A stretch of 64,000 nt of DNA from Bacillota bacterium (GCA_023401925.1 JAEXDA010000046.1:37370-101369), one strand, 5' to 3'. Positions 34,071 to 44,409 are shown, counted from the stretch's first letter. Notes: generated by a model from the sequence alone, not told the origin. Numbers and translations: made by a program.

Positions 34071-35477
34071 TCAATCCTGCAGGCAAGCAACGGCATCATC
34101 GCCAGTCACAGGTAATACGATTAAAATTCGGGTTCCCTTCCCAGGCGCGCTTTTCACGTGGATTTGACCCTGATGGACATCAACGATCCATTTCACAATG
34201 GCCAGTCCCAATCCACATCCATTTTGAGTTTTGGGACGCACTTTGTCCACTTGATAAAAGCGGTTAAAAACTTTGGGTATTTCCGTTTCCGGAATACCTA
34301 TGCCGGTATCTTCGATGATTAACTTAATCCGATCCTTTTCAGCCAAAGAATTGATGATGATTTTCCCTGTTTCCGGAGTAAACTTGATGCTGTTGTCCAG
34401 CACCGCCCGTAACATCTCTTTTAACAATTTTCGATCGCCAAAAAACGAAATTTTTTCATTATGTTCCACGACGATTTGATGACTTCCGGCAATGATTCTT
34501 GTTTCGCGAAAAACTTCATCCATCAATTCAGCGAGAGCAACCGGTTCTTTGCAGAAATTACAGGCGCTACTGTCACTCCGGGCTAAAAAAAGCAATTTTT
34601 CGATCAGCTCCGCCATATTGGCGGCTTCATTTTTGATTACCGTAATCGATTCTTGCAGGATCGCCTTTTCTTCCTTGCCCCAGCGATCAAGCAAATTGAT
34701 ATAACCTTGAATTACTGAAATCGGAGTCCGCAATTCATGGGAAGCATCGGAGACAAACTGGTTTTGCCGTTCAAAAGATTGTTGCAACCGATCAATCATC
34801 GCATTAAAAGTAGTTGCCAAATCGGTTAATTCATCCTGGGGTCCGACAACGTTGATCCGTTGATTTAAATCGTTGATACCGATACTTTGAGCCGTCGCTG
34901 TTATATGGGAAATAGGTTTTAACACTTCGCGACTGATAACGTATCCGGAAAGAATCGAAATCAATATACCGGTGAGTTCAGCCCCAAGCATCAGCAATCC
35001 CAAAAGCTTCAAGAAGTGAAACTCGTTCTTTAGGCTTTTCACCACCTGCAAATAGGCGTACGATTGATTTTTTGCCTTGATCATCCTGTTCTGGTACAAT
35101 AAATTCCGCTGCAGAATTGCAATTTTATTGGTTTTTAAAGGGATTTTTTCAGGAATTTTAAGGTTGAATTTGGGGGATTCATTGATAACTTTTCCTTGTT
35201 TATCAACTATTTTCACATAAATATTATCATTGGACGGTATCCCCAAAACAAGATCCTTATCGACCAAATCCGCCCTTTGCTGCCCGGACTGGCCAAATTG
35301 TTCAATAATCATATCCCCGGTATCGGTAACCTGGGCAACCGCTTGTTGCATCAAAAAATAATGGACGCCATATAAAATGGAACCATTGAGCAGGGTTAAA
35401 ATCAAAAAGAGTATTCCTGCGTAAATAATGGTTAATTTCCAGGAAATCTTGGCAAACCGTATTTTATAAAATTTCAT
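34071..35477 (-). CDS. Sensor histidine kinase (OmpR-partner type)
   Basis: This 468-residue inner-membrane kinase has TM1 (about 15-37), an extracytoplasmic sensor (about 38-165), TM2 and HAMP (about 170-240). The H-box SDASHELRTPISV carries the phospho-His. N, G1 and G2 boxes follow (DNSIKFTP, DTGIGIP, GCGLGLAIVK). The ATG at 35477 overlaps the regulator's stop (ATGA), which I prefer to a GTG 18 bases upstream whose SD is too close. It resembles the ArlS/CssS class. Signal unknown. Confidence 0.93.
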   Translation of the reverse strand: MKFYKIRFAKISWKLTIIYAGILFLILTLLNGSILYGVHYFLMQQAVAQVTDTGDMIIEQFGQSGQQRADLVDKDLVLGIPSNDNIYVKIVDKQGKVINESPKFNLKIPEKIPLKTNKIAILQRNLLYQNRMIKAKNQSYAYLQVVKSLKNEFHFLKLLGLLMLGAELTGILISILSGYVISREVLKPISHITATAQSIGINDLNQRINVVGPQDELTDLATTFNAMIDRLQQSFERQNQFVSDASHELRTPISVIQGYINLLDRWGKEEKAILQESITVIKNEAANMAELIEKLLFLARSDSSACNFCKEPVALAELMDEVFRETRIIAGSHQIVVEHNEKISFFGDRKLLKEMLRAVLDNSIKFTPETGKIIINSLAEKDRIKLIIEDTGIGIPETEIPKVFNRFYQVDKVRPKTQNGCGLGLAIVKWIVDVHQGQIHVKSAPGKGTRILIVLPVTGDDAVACLQD

Positions 35478-36172
35478 TCCGCGTTTTGCCCGCACACCTC
35501 CTTCATGACATATCCGACTCCCCGGATGGTATGAATCAATTTATCTTCAAAGGGGCCATCGACTTTATCCCGCAAATATTTAATATAAACATCCACCACA
35601 TTGGTGCCGCCATAATAATCATATCCCCAGACTTTTTCCAGGATGTTTTCACGGGTCAGGACGATTCCTTGATTGGCGATCATATATTCCAACAGGTCAT
35701 ACTCTTTTTTGGTCAACTCAAGGTTCTTCCTCTTTCTAGTAACTTGATGCCGAATCTGATCCATTACCAGATCCTTAAAATACAACTCTTTTGGGGAAGA
35801 GTCCTTCGTCTGATGCCTTAATGCGACCCGTAGCCGGGCCAGTAACTCTTCGATGGAAAATGGTTTGGTAATATAATCATCCGCTCCGGTATCAAGTCCC
35901 ATTACTTTACTTTCGATATCATCCTTGGCCGTCAGCATGACAATGGGGATGCTCGAAAAATGCCGGATACGGCGGCAGACTTCCATACCGCTAAGACCCG
36001 GCAACATAATATCCAAAAGAATTAAATCATAATGGTTTTGCTTGGCCTTTTCCAATCCCTCCCGGCCATCGGTTCCAAGGTCGACTTGATAGCCTTCGTG
36101 GCTCAATTCCAGCTCCAGGAATCTGGCAATCTGTCTCTCATCTTCGATAATTAATAATTTAACGGCACTCAT
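35474..36172 (-). CDS. OmpR-family response regulator
   Basis: A REC domain (EDE acidic pocket, phospho-Asp in LILLDIMLPG, switch Thr in MLTAKDD, Lys in TKPFS) is joined to a winged-helix DNA-binding domain with the typical LTKKEYDLLEYM and YDYYGGTNVVDVYI blocks. 232 residues. The start ATG 36172 has GGAG at 7-base spacing. It is translationally coupled to the kinase at 34071-35477. Its targets cannot be deduced here. Confidence 0.95.
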   Translation of the reverse strand: MSAVKLLIIEDERQIARFLELELSHEGYQVDLGTDGREGLEKAKQNHYDLILLDIMLPGLSGMEVCRRIRHFSSIPIVMLTAKDDIESKVMGLDTGADDYITKPFSIEELLARLRVALRHQTKDSSPKELYFKDLVMDQIRHQVTRKRKNLELTKKEYDLLEYMIANQGIVLTRENILEKVWGYDYYGGTNVVDVYIKYLRDKVDGPFEDKLIHTIRGVGYVMKEVCGQNAE

Positions 36173-36330
36173 GAGTATTCTCCAAACCAAAAGTTACATT
36201 CTTTTGATTTCATTGTAGCAATGTCATCCCATAAAAAAAAGAGATCGGCCGAAAATAATTTAAAATCATTTAAAAATACAATATATCGCTCATTCAATAC
36301 GCTAGTCTCATGAAGGACGCAATCGAAATT

Positions 36331-37944
36331 TCATCTTCCTAAGCCGGCATTCTGCATATCTCTTTTATATTCCATCGGATTTTTCTGATAATATTTTTTG
36401 AACATATCACTAAAATGTTTCGGGTCATTGAAACCAACTTGTTCAGCTATTTCATAAGTTTTACAATCCGTGGTAAGCAGAATTTTTATGGCCCGTTCCA
36501 TTCGAACCTTGAGTAAATAATCCTTAAAATTCTGCCCGGTATGTTTTTTGTAAAAGGTGCTGAAATAGTTTGGATTCATGCAGGCAATGGCGGCAACACT
36601 TTCAAGAGTGACGTTCTGCTGAAAGTTATTTTCAATATAATCGTTAACTTTCTTGATATCCTGGACTTCCTTACATTTTGTGTTGATACGGATATGGCCC
36701 AAAATTTCCTGGATATATTGAAACAGCCCTAAGGTAAGCTCTTCAAAAGTCGTGACTTTATTTAAATCATCATTGCCTTTTTTATTGACCCATGCCAGGT
36801 AAAAGCCAATATTAGATAATTCCCTGCTTAAATTGTTCGTTAGCCATAAAACGTAACGGATGGCTGATTCTTTATTGCCGTGAGATAAGTCCCGGATTAT
36901 GTTTTCAATTTTGGATAAACTATGATCCAAGATTTCTTTTTCATTGGTTATCAATGCATCCCTCAGCTTTTTCTGTTCAAGATAGAGATCTTCTTCGCTG
37001 AATTCATTTTTATAATTCCCATCCCAGTCATTGATGGAGCCATTACCGGAAAAAAACTTCCGCTCCAAGGCCTTAAGGGAGGAAAGATATGACTTGCGAA
37101 TATCTTCAATATTCGAAACGGTTTCACCGATACCGATTGAAATTGTTTGATGAAGATTATTTTTAACTTCCTCTTTTATTGAGCCGGCAATGGTCCGGCT
37201 TGTTTGCAACAACTGTTCGGCGGACTCATGATTAAGAATTACTATCAACAGATCGTCCTTATAAAATACATTTCCCGCCTGTATATTCTGGATAAAGTCA
37301 TGAACCCAATTCAATACCGAGTATTGGATAAGCTGAACCTCTTGAAGAGATAATGATGGCTTTTTTTCAGCCAAATCATCAATTTCTATCGATAAAACCA
37401 TAAAAAATTGCCGTTTGATGTCGATACCATAGGCACTGTAATCCTCGCTCAATTCCTGAAGGCTTCCATAACCATGAATCAATCTTGCCAATAAAGTTTC
37501 CCGGTAAGTATTTTTCCTCTCATTTTCATAACTTGATAACTTATTTCGGAGATTAACCTCTTCAACTTCTTTATCAATCAATAAAACTGCTTTCCGGATG
37601 GTTTGTTCAAGCTGAGTCTTGTCCACCGGCTTGATAATATAACCGAGCGCTCCAAAAGTTACAGCATCTCTGGCATAGGAAAATTCCTGATAACCACTAA
37701 GGAAGATGACCTTGGTCGGCAACTGGCTTTTTTTTATTGATTTCAAAAGCTCTATTCCGGTTTTTCCGGGCATGCAAATATCGGAAACCAAAATATCGGG
37801 GCGAAGTTGAAACAGCAGTTGCTCCGCTTGATTACCGTCAAAGGCTTCTCCTACGATATCCGCCTGAAAATTCTTCCATGGTAATAACTTTTTCAGGCCC
37901 TTAACAATGATGGGTTCATCATCAGCCAGTAAAATTCGAATCAC
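36331..37944 (-). CDS. YesN-type AraC-family response regulator
   Basis: The 537-residue protein has a REC domain (DDEP pocket, phospho-Asp in LVSDICMPG, Lys in IKPVDK), a long helical central region, and a C-terminal double helix-turn-helix of AraC type (NPNYFSTFYKKHTG and VGFNDPKHFSDMFKKYY). Such regulators activate adjacent sugar-uptake genes. It starts at GTG 37944, overlapping the end of the yesM-like kinase by 23 bases. Confidence 0.93.
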   Translation of the reverse strand: MIRILLADDEPIIVKGLKKLLPWKNFQADIVGEAFDGNQAEQLLFQLRPDILVSDICMPGKTGIELLKSIKKSQLPTKVIFLSGYQEFSYARDAVTFGALGYIIKPVDKTQLEQTIRKAVLLIDKEVEEVNLRNKLSSYENERKNTYRETLLARLIHGYGSLQELSEDYSAYGIDIKRQFFMVLSIEIDDLAEKKPSLSLQEVQLIQYSVLNWVHDFIQNIQAGNVFYKDDLLIVILNHESAEQLLQTSRTIAGSIKEEVKNNLHQTISIGIGETVSNIEDIRKSYLSSLKALERKFFSGNGSINDWDGNYKNEFSEEDLYLEQKKLRDALITNEKEILDHSLSKIENIIRDLSHGNKESAIRYVLWLTNNLSRELSNIGFYLAWVNKKGNDDLNKVTTFEELTLGLFQYIQEILGHIRINTKCKEVQDIKKVNDYIENNFQQNVTLESVAAIACMNPNYFSTFYKKHTGQNFKDYLLKVRMERAIKILLTTDCKTYEIAEQVGFNDPKHFSDMFKKYYQKNPMEYKRDMQNAGLGR

Positions 37945-39799
37945 GACAATTTGTGACTCCTTTCATAACAGGCATTACAATGGTTACTACAGTGCCAATT
38001 TTTTCCTGGCTCTTGATAACCAGGCCGAATTGCTCTCCAAAATGAAGCCGCAAGCGATCGTGAACATTCTTTAAACCCACATTCTTCCAACCGTCCTGTG
38101 TGGGCTTCCCCATTGTTTCACTGGCCAACAGACGGGTAATTTCCGCCAAAGTTTCCGTCCTCATACCGACTCCATCGTCAAAAACGTTGATTTCCAAATT
38201 GGAGTCGGTGATTGCTCCGGAAATCATCACTCTTCCCCTGCCTTCTTTTGGTTTAAGGCCATGATTCACGGCGTTTTCGACTATCGGCTGAAGGGTCAGC
38301 TTCAAAATGCTCAAATTCATCAATTCATCCGGAACATTCAATACTAAATCAATTTTCCGTTCATACCGGGCGCGGACAAGTCCACAGTAATTTTGAACGA
38401 TTTCGAGCTCTTGCCCCAAAGTCACGGTATCATGTTCATAACCGATTATATATTTTAACTGAACCGCAAGCGCCTGAATCATGTCCGCGACTTTTTCATC
38501 TCCGGTATCTATCGCACTCATGCGGATGACTTCCAGTGTGTTATATAAAAAATGCGGCCTGATTTGAGTCTTTAAAGCAGTTAATTCCGCTTCCTTTTGT
38601 TTTAACTGCGCCACATAAGACCGGGCGATATAATCCTGCAATTCATGGAGCATGTTGTTAAATCCCTTGGCCAGCTGACCCATTTCATCCTGGGTATCCG
38701 CTTCCACGCGGACGTTAAAATCACCTTTTTCAACTTTTTTCATTTGTTGGAGCATCTTTTGAACCGGCACCGAAAAGCCTTTAGAAAATGCCAAAGATAC
38801 CGGGATCAGTGCCCCAATGCAAGCAACAATCACCAATACCAGAAAATTTTTAATCGCATTCACTTTCTTTGAAAGATCTTTCTGGTATACTTTGCCGACA
38901 ACCGTCCAATTTCCCCTCGGTACTCTCTGCGTTATGTAATAAGCAGCTCCATCACGAAAAACTCCGGTATAATCTTTTCCGGCGAAGATTGCCTTTCGCT
39001 GCAAATACCAATCCAGCTTGGTAGTGATTAGATGATAACGATTGCTGTAGATGCAACAGCCTTGATCATCAACGACATAAATTTCCCCATGTTCCCCCAG
39101 TGAAAGCCGGCTAAACAAATCGTTAAACACTTTTAAATTAACATCGATAAAAATAGCTCCCAGGATATTATCATTGTCATTGATTTGACTATGGTCCCAA
39201 TCATAATAATTGCGTGCAAACGTAATCACCCAATCCGCCGAATTGGTAAAATATTTTTCCCGGTGGGGCGGCTGGATGACAAAGCTTTTGGCATAAGCAT
39301 TGATCTTTTTTAATTGTTGTTTAGGATTAAAAGAATCGACGTTAAATGGTGAAACGCCGCGTGAACTATAATAAGTATTGAAACTGTTATCGATTAGAAT
39401 AACCGTTTGAATATCGGATTTGGTGGCCAAAATATAGTTTACAAAGTCGGTGGTCATGTGCAAAGTCTGATATTCATCAACCTTATTCTTTCGCCGACTG
39501 GCGGTGGCTTTGAGCAGACAACTTAAATTACCGTAACCACTGATATTATAGGAGTACATCAGTTGAGTGATTTTGTTATAATCATGCAACATATTGTCCA
39601 AGCTTTTACTGGTAAATTCCAATAATTGCTGGAAATTGCTTACGGAAACCCGTTCGATGTTTCGCGAAAAGGTTTCCAAAGCGATATAACTTAAAATAAG
39701 CAATGGAATAAGTCCCACTGCAATAAAGGCCAAAGTAAACTTCTGAAAGATACTTTTGATTCCCAGGGGTTTTTGTTTCAAATGCACTCCATCCATCAC
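37922..39799 (-). CDS. YesM-type sensor histidine kinase
   Basis: The 625-residue kinase has TM1 (about 18-38), a large extracytoplasmic Cache-type sensor, TM2 (about 310-332), HAMP (about 335-390) and a His_kinase/HATPase pair. The phospho-His lies in IRPHFLYNTLE and the N-box in ENAVNHGLKP. It probably senses an oligosaccharide, possibly via the binding protein. The start is uncertain: GTG 39799, ATG 39796, or a TTG a few codons in preceded by GGAG. It forms a two-component pair with the regulator at 36331-37944. Confidence 0.92.
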   Translation of the reverse strand: MMDGVHLKQKPLGIKSIFQKFTLAFIAVGLIPLLILSYIALETFSRNIERVSVSNFQQLLEFTSKSLDNMLHDYNKITQLMYSYNISGYGNLSCLLKATASRRKNKVDEYQTLHMTTDFVNYILATKSDIQTVILIDNSFNTYYSSRGVSPFNVDSFNPKQQLKKINAYAKSFVIQPPHREKYFTNSADWVITFARNYYDWDHSQINDNDNILGAIFIDVNLKVFNDLFSRLSLGEHGEIYVVDDQGCCIYSNRYHLITTKLDWYLQRKAIFAGKDYTGVFRDGAAYYITQRVPRGNWTVVGKVYQKDLSKKVNAIKNFLVLVIVACIGALIPVSLAFSKGFSVPVQKMLQQMKKVEKGDFNVRVEADTQDEMGQLAKGFNNMLHELQDYIARSYVAQLKQKEAELTALKTQIRPHFLYNTLEVIRMSAIDTGDEKVADMIQALAVQLKYIIGYEHDTVTLGQELEIVQNYCGLVRARYERKIDLVLNVPDELMNLSILKLTLQPIVENAVNHGLKPKEGRGRVMISGAITDSNLEINVFDDGVGMRTETLAEITRLLASETMGKPTQDGWKNVGLKNVHDRLRLHFGEQFGLVIKSQEKIGTVVTIVMPVMKGVTNCRDSNFTG

Positions 39800-39948
39800 C
39801 CTTTGATCAAAAACCTGCTTCTCCGGCTCCCTGCCATCAATCTTTACTCCTATGTTACATATACGGTATTATATAATATAATCCTGCAGTGTTACTCTTT
39901 TAGGATCGGTCCGAACATTATTCCCCCTGTTTAAAAATCAGTCCCCCG

Positions 39949-41052
39949 TTAAAACAGCCCTTCGAATCCATTTAATTGCATCAAAGCCTCAAGAAAAAAA
40001 TAATCCCCATATATCAAAGATGTTTCCATCTCCCTCCCCCGGGCATGAAACGCCGTACATCCCTTAATAATCAGCGCTTCATCCTCATCCCAATTCGTAT
40101 AATTTTTGTACAGGGACGCGATAATTTTTTCCGCGCTCATCCGATAATCGGCCTGTTCTTCCGGGATAACCAGTTTGGATAAGAGCAGTAATCCACCGGC
40201 GGCTATTGCTGCCGCACTGGAATCTTTATAAATATTGATATCGGCGGGAGCTTTAAAATCGGCAAATGGTACTTGGTCCTCCGGTAAATAGGAGATGAAA
40301 TAGCGGGCCACTCTTTTGGCCGTATTGACAAAATCCTGCCTTCCCGTATATTTGGCGCCAATGGCAAAACCGTATAGTGCCCAAGCGGCCCCGCGGCTCC
40401 ACGCAGACTCGGGAGAATACCCCTGTCCGCCGAAATTTTGAATGTATTTTCCGGTGAATGGATTAAATTCACAAATATGCTTTGACGAGCCGTCGTCTTG
40501 AATGAAGTTTTTAATTACCGTTTGGGAATGGGCCTGTGCGATATGGGAAAAACGTGGATCTTTCGTATATTCGGAGGCCCAGTAAAGAATCGCCAGATTC
40601 ATCATACAGTCAATAATGGCCCAACCGACATGGTCGTCATTCCAAGCCCTGATAAAAGAGCCAACATGATTAAAACGGGAAGCCAGAATGCTTGCAGCCA
40701 AATAGCCGCGTTTAGCCGCCGTTTGATTACCGGTGAGTTTATAATCAGCCACTGCAGAAATGTGCCACATAAAACCCACATCATGATGTAAACCGTAAAA
40801 GTTGCGTAGTGCGTTATCCAATTTTTCTTCAATGCGAACGGCCAAATCAGCATAAGTTTGCTGCTTGGTTTGGCTGTATGCCAGCCAAAGGATTCCCGGC
40901 CAAAAACCGTTGGTCCACCAACAGATATCCGTCTCTGTTTTATCGTCGAATTTTCCATCCCTGGTCCAATATGGGATCTCATCGCCAATCCTGGCGCTGG
41001 TTAACTCCAGCTTCACCAAAACCTTATTCAAAGCTTCTGCTTGATTAAACAT
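39949..41052 (-). CDS. GH88 unsaturated uronyl hydrolase
   Basis: The 367-residue cytoplasmic enzyme has the GH88 (alpha/alpha)6 toroid pattern: TDICWWTNGFWPGILWLAY with the first catalytic-type Asp, NDDHVGWAIIDCMMNLAILYWAS with the second, and AWSRGAAWALYGFA. This is closest to unsaturated glucuronyl hydrolases, which remove 4,5-unsaturated uronic acid from lyase-generated oligosaccharides. No signal peptide is present, matching import by the adjacent ABC system. It begins at ATG 41052 with AGGGG. The polysaccharide source (glycosaminoglycan, xanthan or pectin-like) is not determined. Confidence 0.9.
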   Translation of the reverse strand: MFNQAEALNKVLVKLELTSARIGDEIPYWTRDGKFDDKTETDICWWTNGFWPGILWLAYSQTKQQTYADLAVRIEEKLDNALRNFYGLHHDVGFMWHISAVADYKLTGNQTAAKRGYLAASILASRFNHVGSFIRAWNDDHVGWAIIDCMMNLAILYWASEYTKDPRFSHIAQAHSQTVIKNFIQDDGSSKHICEFNPFTGKYIQNFGGQGYSPESAWSRGAAWALYGFAIGAKYTGRQDFVNTAKRVARYFISYLPEDQVPFADFKAPADINIYKDSSAAAIAAGGLLLLSKLVIPEEQADYRMSAEKIIASLYKNYTNWDEDEALIIKGCTAFHARGREMETSLIYGDYFFLEALMQLNGFEGLF

Positions 41053-41089
41053 CCAAAGCACCCCTATTTTTTATTCTTTCCCTTTCAAG

Positions 41090-41944
41090 TTACCCCTTGA
41101 CAGTACCGGCGGTGATGCCTTTGACAAAAAACTTTTGTAAAAAAACAAAGATGAAGATAAGCGGAATCATGGAGCAAAAACTACCGGCAAATAGTACATC
41201 CCAGCGACTTGCCAATTCGCCGACATAGGAATAGATTTCGACATTGACGGTCTTCGCCTGATTGGATGGCAACACCAGCAGCGGCATTAAAAAATCATTC
41301 CAGATACCCAGTCCCTGCAAGATAATCATACTGGCAGTGCAGGGCCCCAGCAAGGGAAAAACGATCTTCCAAAACGTTCCGAAACTAGTGCAGCCGTCGA
41401 TAGCCGCCGATTCCTCGATTTCTTTGGGAATGCCTTTGATAAAACTGGTGAAAAGTAAAGTTCCAAAACCGGTGGCGCCGGAGATATAGACAACTATCGG
41501 TCCATACACCTTGCCAAACAAATGCAACCATTTCATTTCCCGGAATAGTGGAATCATATAAGCCTGAAACGGAATCATCATTCCGCTAAGGAAAAAGAGA
41601 TAGACCCAAGAAGTGATCCAAGATTTCCGTCGTTCAATGACATAAGCGGCCATAGGAATCACCAGAATCATCAAAGCTGTCGAGGTGGCCGTTAAAAAAG
41701 CGCTCATGACAACCGCTTGCGGAAATCGGGTTTGATTCCATAAGTAAATAAAATTGTCCAAATGCAAAGCGGAAGGCAAAGCAATTGCATCCCGCATAAT
41801 TTCACCCTGGGTTTTAAAAGCCGAAATCGTACTGAAATAAATGGGGTAAAAAAACAGAAAAGCGATAATTCCAGCCAATGCAAACAACAAAATGTCCAGC
41901 TTTTTCTCCTTTTCCATCGGCCCTAAATTCCTAATAATTCCCAT
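41090..41944 (-). CDS. ABC sugar permease, MalG type
   Basis: Six-TM inner-membrane permease of 284 residues. The EAA loop that contacts the ATPase is visible as EIEESAAIDGCTSFGTFWKIVFPLL. It pairs with the MalF-type permease one base upstream and with the binding protein at 43042. No ATPase gene lies here, as is common when a shared MsmX-like ATPase is used. SD GGAGG precedes ATG 41944. Confidence 0.94.
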   Translation of the reverse strand: MGIIRNLGPMEKEKKLDILLFALAGIIAFLFFYPIYFSTISAFKTQGEIMRDAIALPSALHLDNFIYLWNQTRFPQAVVMSAFLTATSTALMILVIPMAAYVIERRKSWITSWVYLFFLSGMMIPFQAYMIPLFREMKWLHLFGKVYGPIVVYISGATGFGTLLFTSFIKGIPKEIEESAAIDGCTSFGTFWKIVFPLLGPCTASMIILQGLGIWNDFLMPLLVLPSNQAKTVNVEIYSYVGELASRWDVLFAGSFCSMIPLIFIFVFLQKFFVKGITAGTVKG

Positions 41945-41945
41945 G

Positions 41946-42833
41946 TTACAGTTCCACCTCCCGTTTCCTAAGCAAACTTACTTGAATGGTTGCAAATATC
42001 AATGTAATCCCGAATAGCACCATTGCTAACGCAGTTCCATAACCCTGTCTGGCATCGGCAAAAGCAACCTTATAAATCTGATAGGCAATGGTTTCCGTGG
42101 CAAATCCGGGGCCGCCATCGGTCATAACGGCAATCTGATCGAAGACTTTTAAGCCGCCGATCAGGGAAAGCGTGAAATTAACGGTTAGCGTGCCGGCCAG
42201 TAAGGGAAACGTCAGATGGCGAAACTGTTGAAATCCGCTGGCGCCATCGATTTTTGAAGCTTCCAGCAATTCCTGGGGTATTCCTTGCAAGCCTGCCAAA
42301 TAAATTATCATGTAATAACCGGCGCTTTTCCATAGCAAAGTGATCATAATGGAAACCAAAGCAATGTGGGGATCGCCCAACCAATTCACCTTAAAAGCTC
42401 CCAGATGAATCAGGTCAAGCATTTGGTTGATCACTCCAAAACTATAATTCATCATCACCGACCATATGAAGCCGGTGATAATACCGCTCAAGAGTACCGG
42501 AAGATAAATCATGCTCCGAAAAAAACTCTTGAACCACCGTATTTTATCGACCAATAGCGCAAGCATCAATGCAATTATATTTTCAAGAATGGTTACGGTT
42601 ATTGCAATCCCCAACGTATTTTTCAAAGCCACGTAGAATCGGGAATCATGGAACATGTCCGTGAAATTCCGCAAGCCGACAAATGGCATCAACGCGCTCA
42701 AACCGTCCCATGAAGTGAGACTGTAATAAAAACTTGATATGGCGGGAACCATTACAAATACGGTATACAATAAAAAAGCGGGCAATAATAAAAAATATGA
42801 TATTTCCCGGACAAAGCGGCCTTCTTTAACCAT
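41946..42833 (-). CDS. ABC sugar permease, MalF/UgpA type
   Basis: Six-TM permease of 295 residues with EAA loop ELLEASKIDGASGFQQFRHLTFPLL. The frame opens at 42908, but ATG 42833 has GGGAG and gives the usual N-terminus (SYFLLLPAFLLY). It is part of the uronyl-oligosaccharide importer. Confidence 0.94.
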   Translation of the reverse strand: MVKEGRFVREISYFLLLPAFLLYTVFVMVPAISSFYYSLTSWDGLSALMPFVGLRNFTDMFHDSRFYVALKNTLGIAITVTILENIIALMLALLVDKIRWFKSFFRSMIYLPVLLSGIITGFIWSVMMNYSFGVINQMLDLIHLGAFKVNWLGDPHIALVSIMITLLWKSAGYYMIIYLAGLQGIPQELLEASKIDGASGFQQFRHLTFPLLAGTLTVNFTLSLIGGLKVFDQIAVMTDGGPGFATETIAYQIYKVAFADARQGYGTALAMVLFGITLIFATIQVSLLRKREVEL

Positions 42834-43041
42834 GCTGTTTCTCCCTTTAATTTGGAAGCTGCCGCAAAAGTATTTCAAAATCGATGAGATTGACATTGTT
42901 TTGCCCAATAAACATCTGAAAGTTAATAGATTATATCTCTCTATCGATGAATTTCCTTTTGCAACAGCTCCGTTTTCTACAACTGATTCCTGGCGGATAA
43001 AGCGGGTTCCCCCGGAACCGGCAGCGCCGTATCATTACGGA

Positions 43042-44325
43042 CTATTTTTTTAAAGGATTAAAATCGCGTGCTTCTTTATCAAATTCTTCGTCCATCTGTT
43101 TTAATCCATCGCGGACACTGACCATTCCCAAAGCCATCTCCTGAACTTTCTTGTAAGTCCAGTTCCGGAAAGGCGGCGGCAATTCATTGAAACCCGCTCC
43201 CTGATTCCAGTTGAGAGCTTTTGGAGCCTTGGCATAGGCCGTCAACATCTTTTTCATCACCGGAGTCATTTCATAGTCAGGAGTCCATTTCGTTGTGGGA
43301 AAAGTATTTGAGACCTTGCAATACTTCGTATATTGTTCCTTGCTCATAAAAAACCTGACGAATTTGACAAAAGCTTTTACTTTTTCAGGGTTTTTGGCGG
43401 CTGTAGCCGATAAAGCCCACCCGTCTTTGGTAGAACCACCCGTTAAATTGATCTTGCCTTTAGCATCCGGAACCGGGAACCATCCGAGCTCAAGACCAGG
43501 ATCGACGCTCATAATCTGCTGGATCTCAAAAGGTCCGGAGTAAAGCATGGCAGCTTTACCGCTGACCAGAATCGATGGGCATTGGGCTTCCGTGGTACTC
43601 ATGAAACTTTGTTCCACATATCCTTTGGTAAACAGTTCCACCAATTGTTTCATTCCCGCGGCAAAATCGGCGTCGCTGAAATGGACTTTACCAGCATAGC
43701 GCTGGGCGATCCAGTTCGGATTTTTAATACCGACGCTGTCAACCCAAAACTTGGAAAACAAAAAGCCCATATGCCAAATATCTTTGATTCCGGCAACAAT
43801 GGGGGCTTTGCCTTTGGATTTGATTTTTTCACAAAGCTGCAGGAATTCGCCGTAAGTTTTCGGCTCCTGCCAGCCATTTTCCAGAAAAAGTTTCTGGTCG
43901 TAAAACATGCCCATAGGGTACATCGCCGCGAACGGCGCCGTATAAACCGTGTCATAAATAGGAATGGTTTTTGCGTACAAGCCGAGCAGTTCTTTTGGTA
44001 AAGGAGCTAATTTACCGGCCCGGACAAACATCGGCGCGTCCCGCATTTCCATAAAATCCGGAAACTCGCCGACCGAATCCTTAATCTTCAGAATATCGGC
44101 ATAAGCGCCCTGGGAAATTGAAAGATCCTCCTCGATTTTAATACGGGGATTAACCTTCATGAAAGCGATAATGGATTCATGAATCAACTGTTTATTTAAT
44201 GGATCACCCGGAGCATAAATTACGCTCAATTTCACTTCCTTAGGAGCCGCCATGGCGAAATTACCCATCAGTAACATAAGCACCAAACAACAGACTCCAG
44301 TGATTGCGAAAACCCTTTTTTTCAT
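43042..44325 (-). CDS. ABC sugar-binding protein, soluble periplasmic type
   Basis: The 427-residue family 1 extracellular solute-binding protein has signal peptide cleavage near AMA|AP (about residue 27). The two cysteines in the hydrophobic core are not in lipobox context, so the protein should be free in a periplasm, unlike the lipoprotein form usual in monoderm Bacillota. It is the first gene of the importer-GH88-YesMN cluster and has a strong SD (AAAGGAGG). Confidence 0.92.
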   Translation of the reverse strand: MKKRVFAITGVCCLVLMLLMGNFAMAAPKEVKLSVIYAPGDPLNKQLIHESIIAFMKVNPRIKIEEDLSISQGAYADILKIKDSVGEFPDFMEMRDAPMFVRAGKLAPLPKELLGLYAKTIPIYDTVYTAPFAAMYPMGMFYDQKLFLENGWQEPKTYGEFLQLCEKIKSKGKAPIVAGIKDIWHMGFLFSKFWVDSVGIKNPNWIAQRYAGKVHFSDADFAAGMKQLVELFTKGYVEQSFMSTTEAQCPSILVSGKAAMLYSGPFEIQQIMSVDPGLELGWFPVPDAKGKINLTGGSTKDGWALSATAAKNPEKVKAFVKFVRFFMSKEQYTKYCKVSNTFPTTKWTPDYEMTPVMKKMLTAYAKAPKALNWNQGAGFNELPPPFRNWTYKKVQEMALGMVSVRDGLKQMDEEFDKEARDFNPLKK

Positions 44326-44359
44326 AAACTCTTTCCTCCTTTTAATCCGAAAATCTTTT

Positions 44360-44388
44360 ATAATATAATTGTAACTTTAACGTTACAA
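44360..44388 (-). promoter_or_regulatory. Promoter with overlapping palindromic operator
   Basis: On the minus strand a -35 TTGTAA (44383-44388), 17-base spacer and -10 TATTAT (44360-44365) precede the binding-protein gene. A perfect inverted repeat TTGTAAC/GTTACAA (44369-44388, 6-base spacer) covers the -35 and spacer, suggesting repressor control. Confidence 0.65.
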
Positions 44389-44409
44389 TTTCTAAAGGAA
44401 CTTTTTCCA

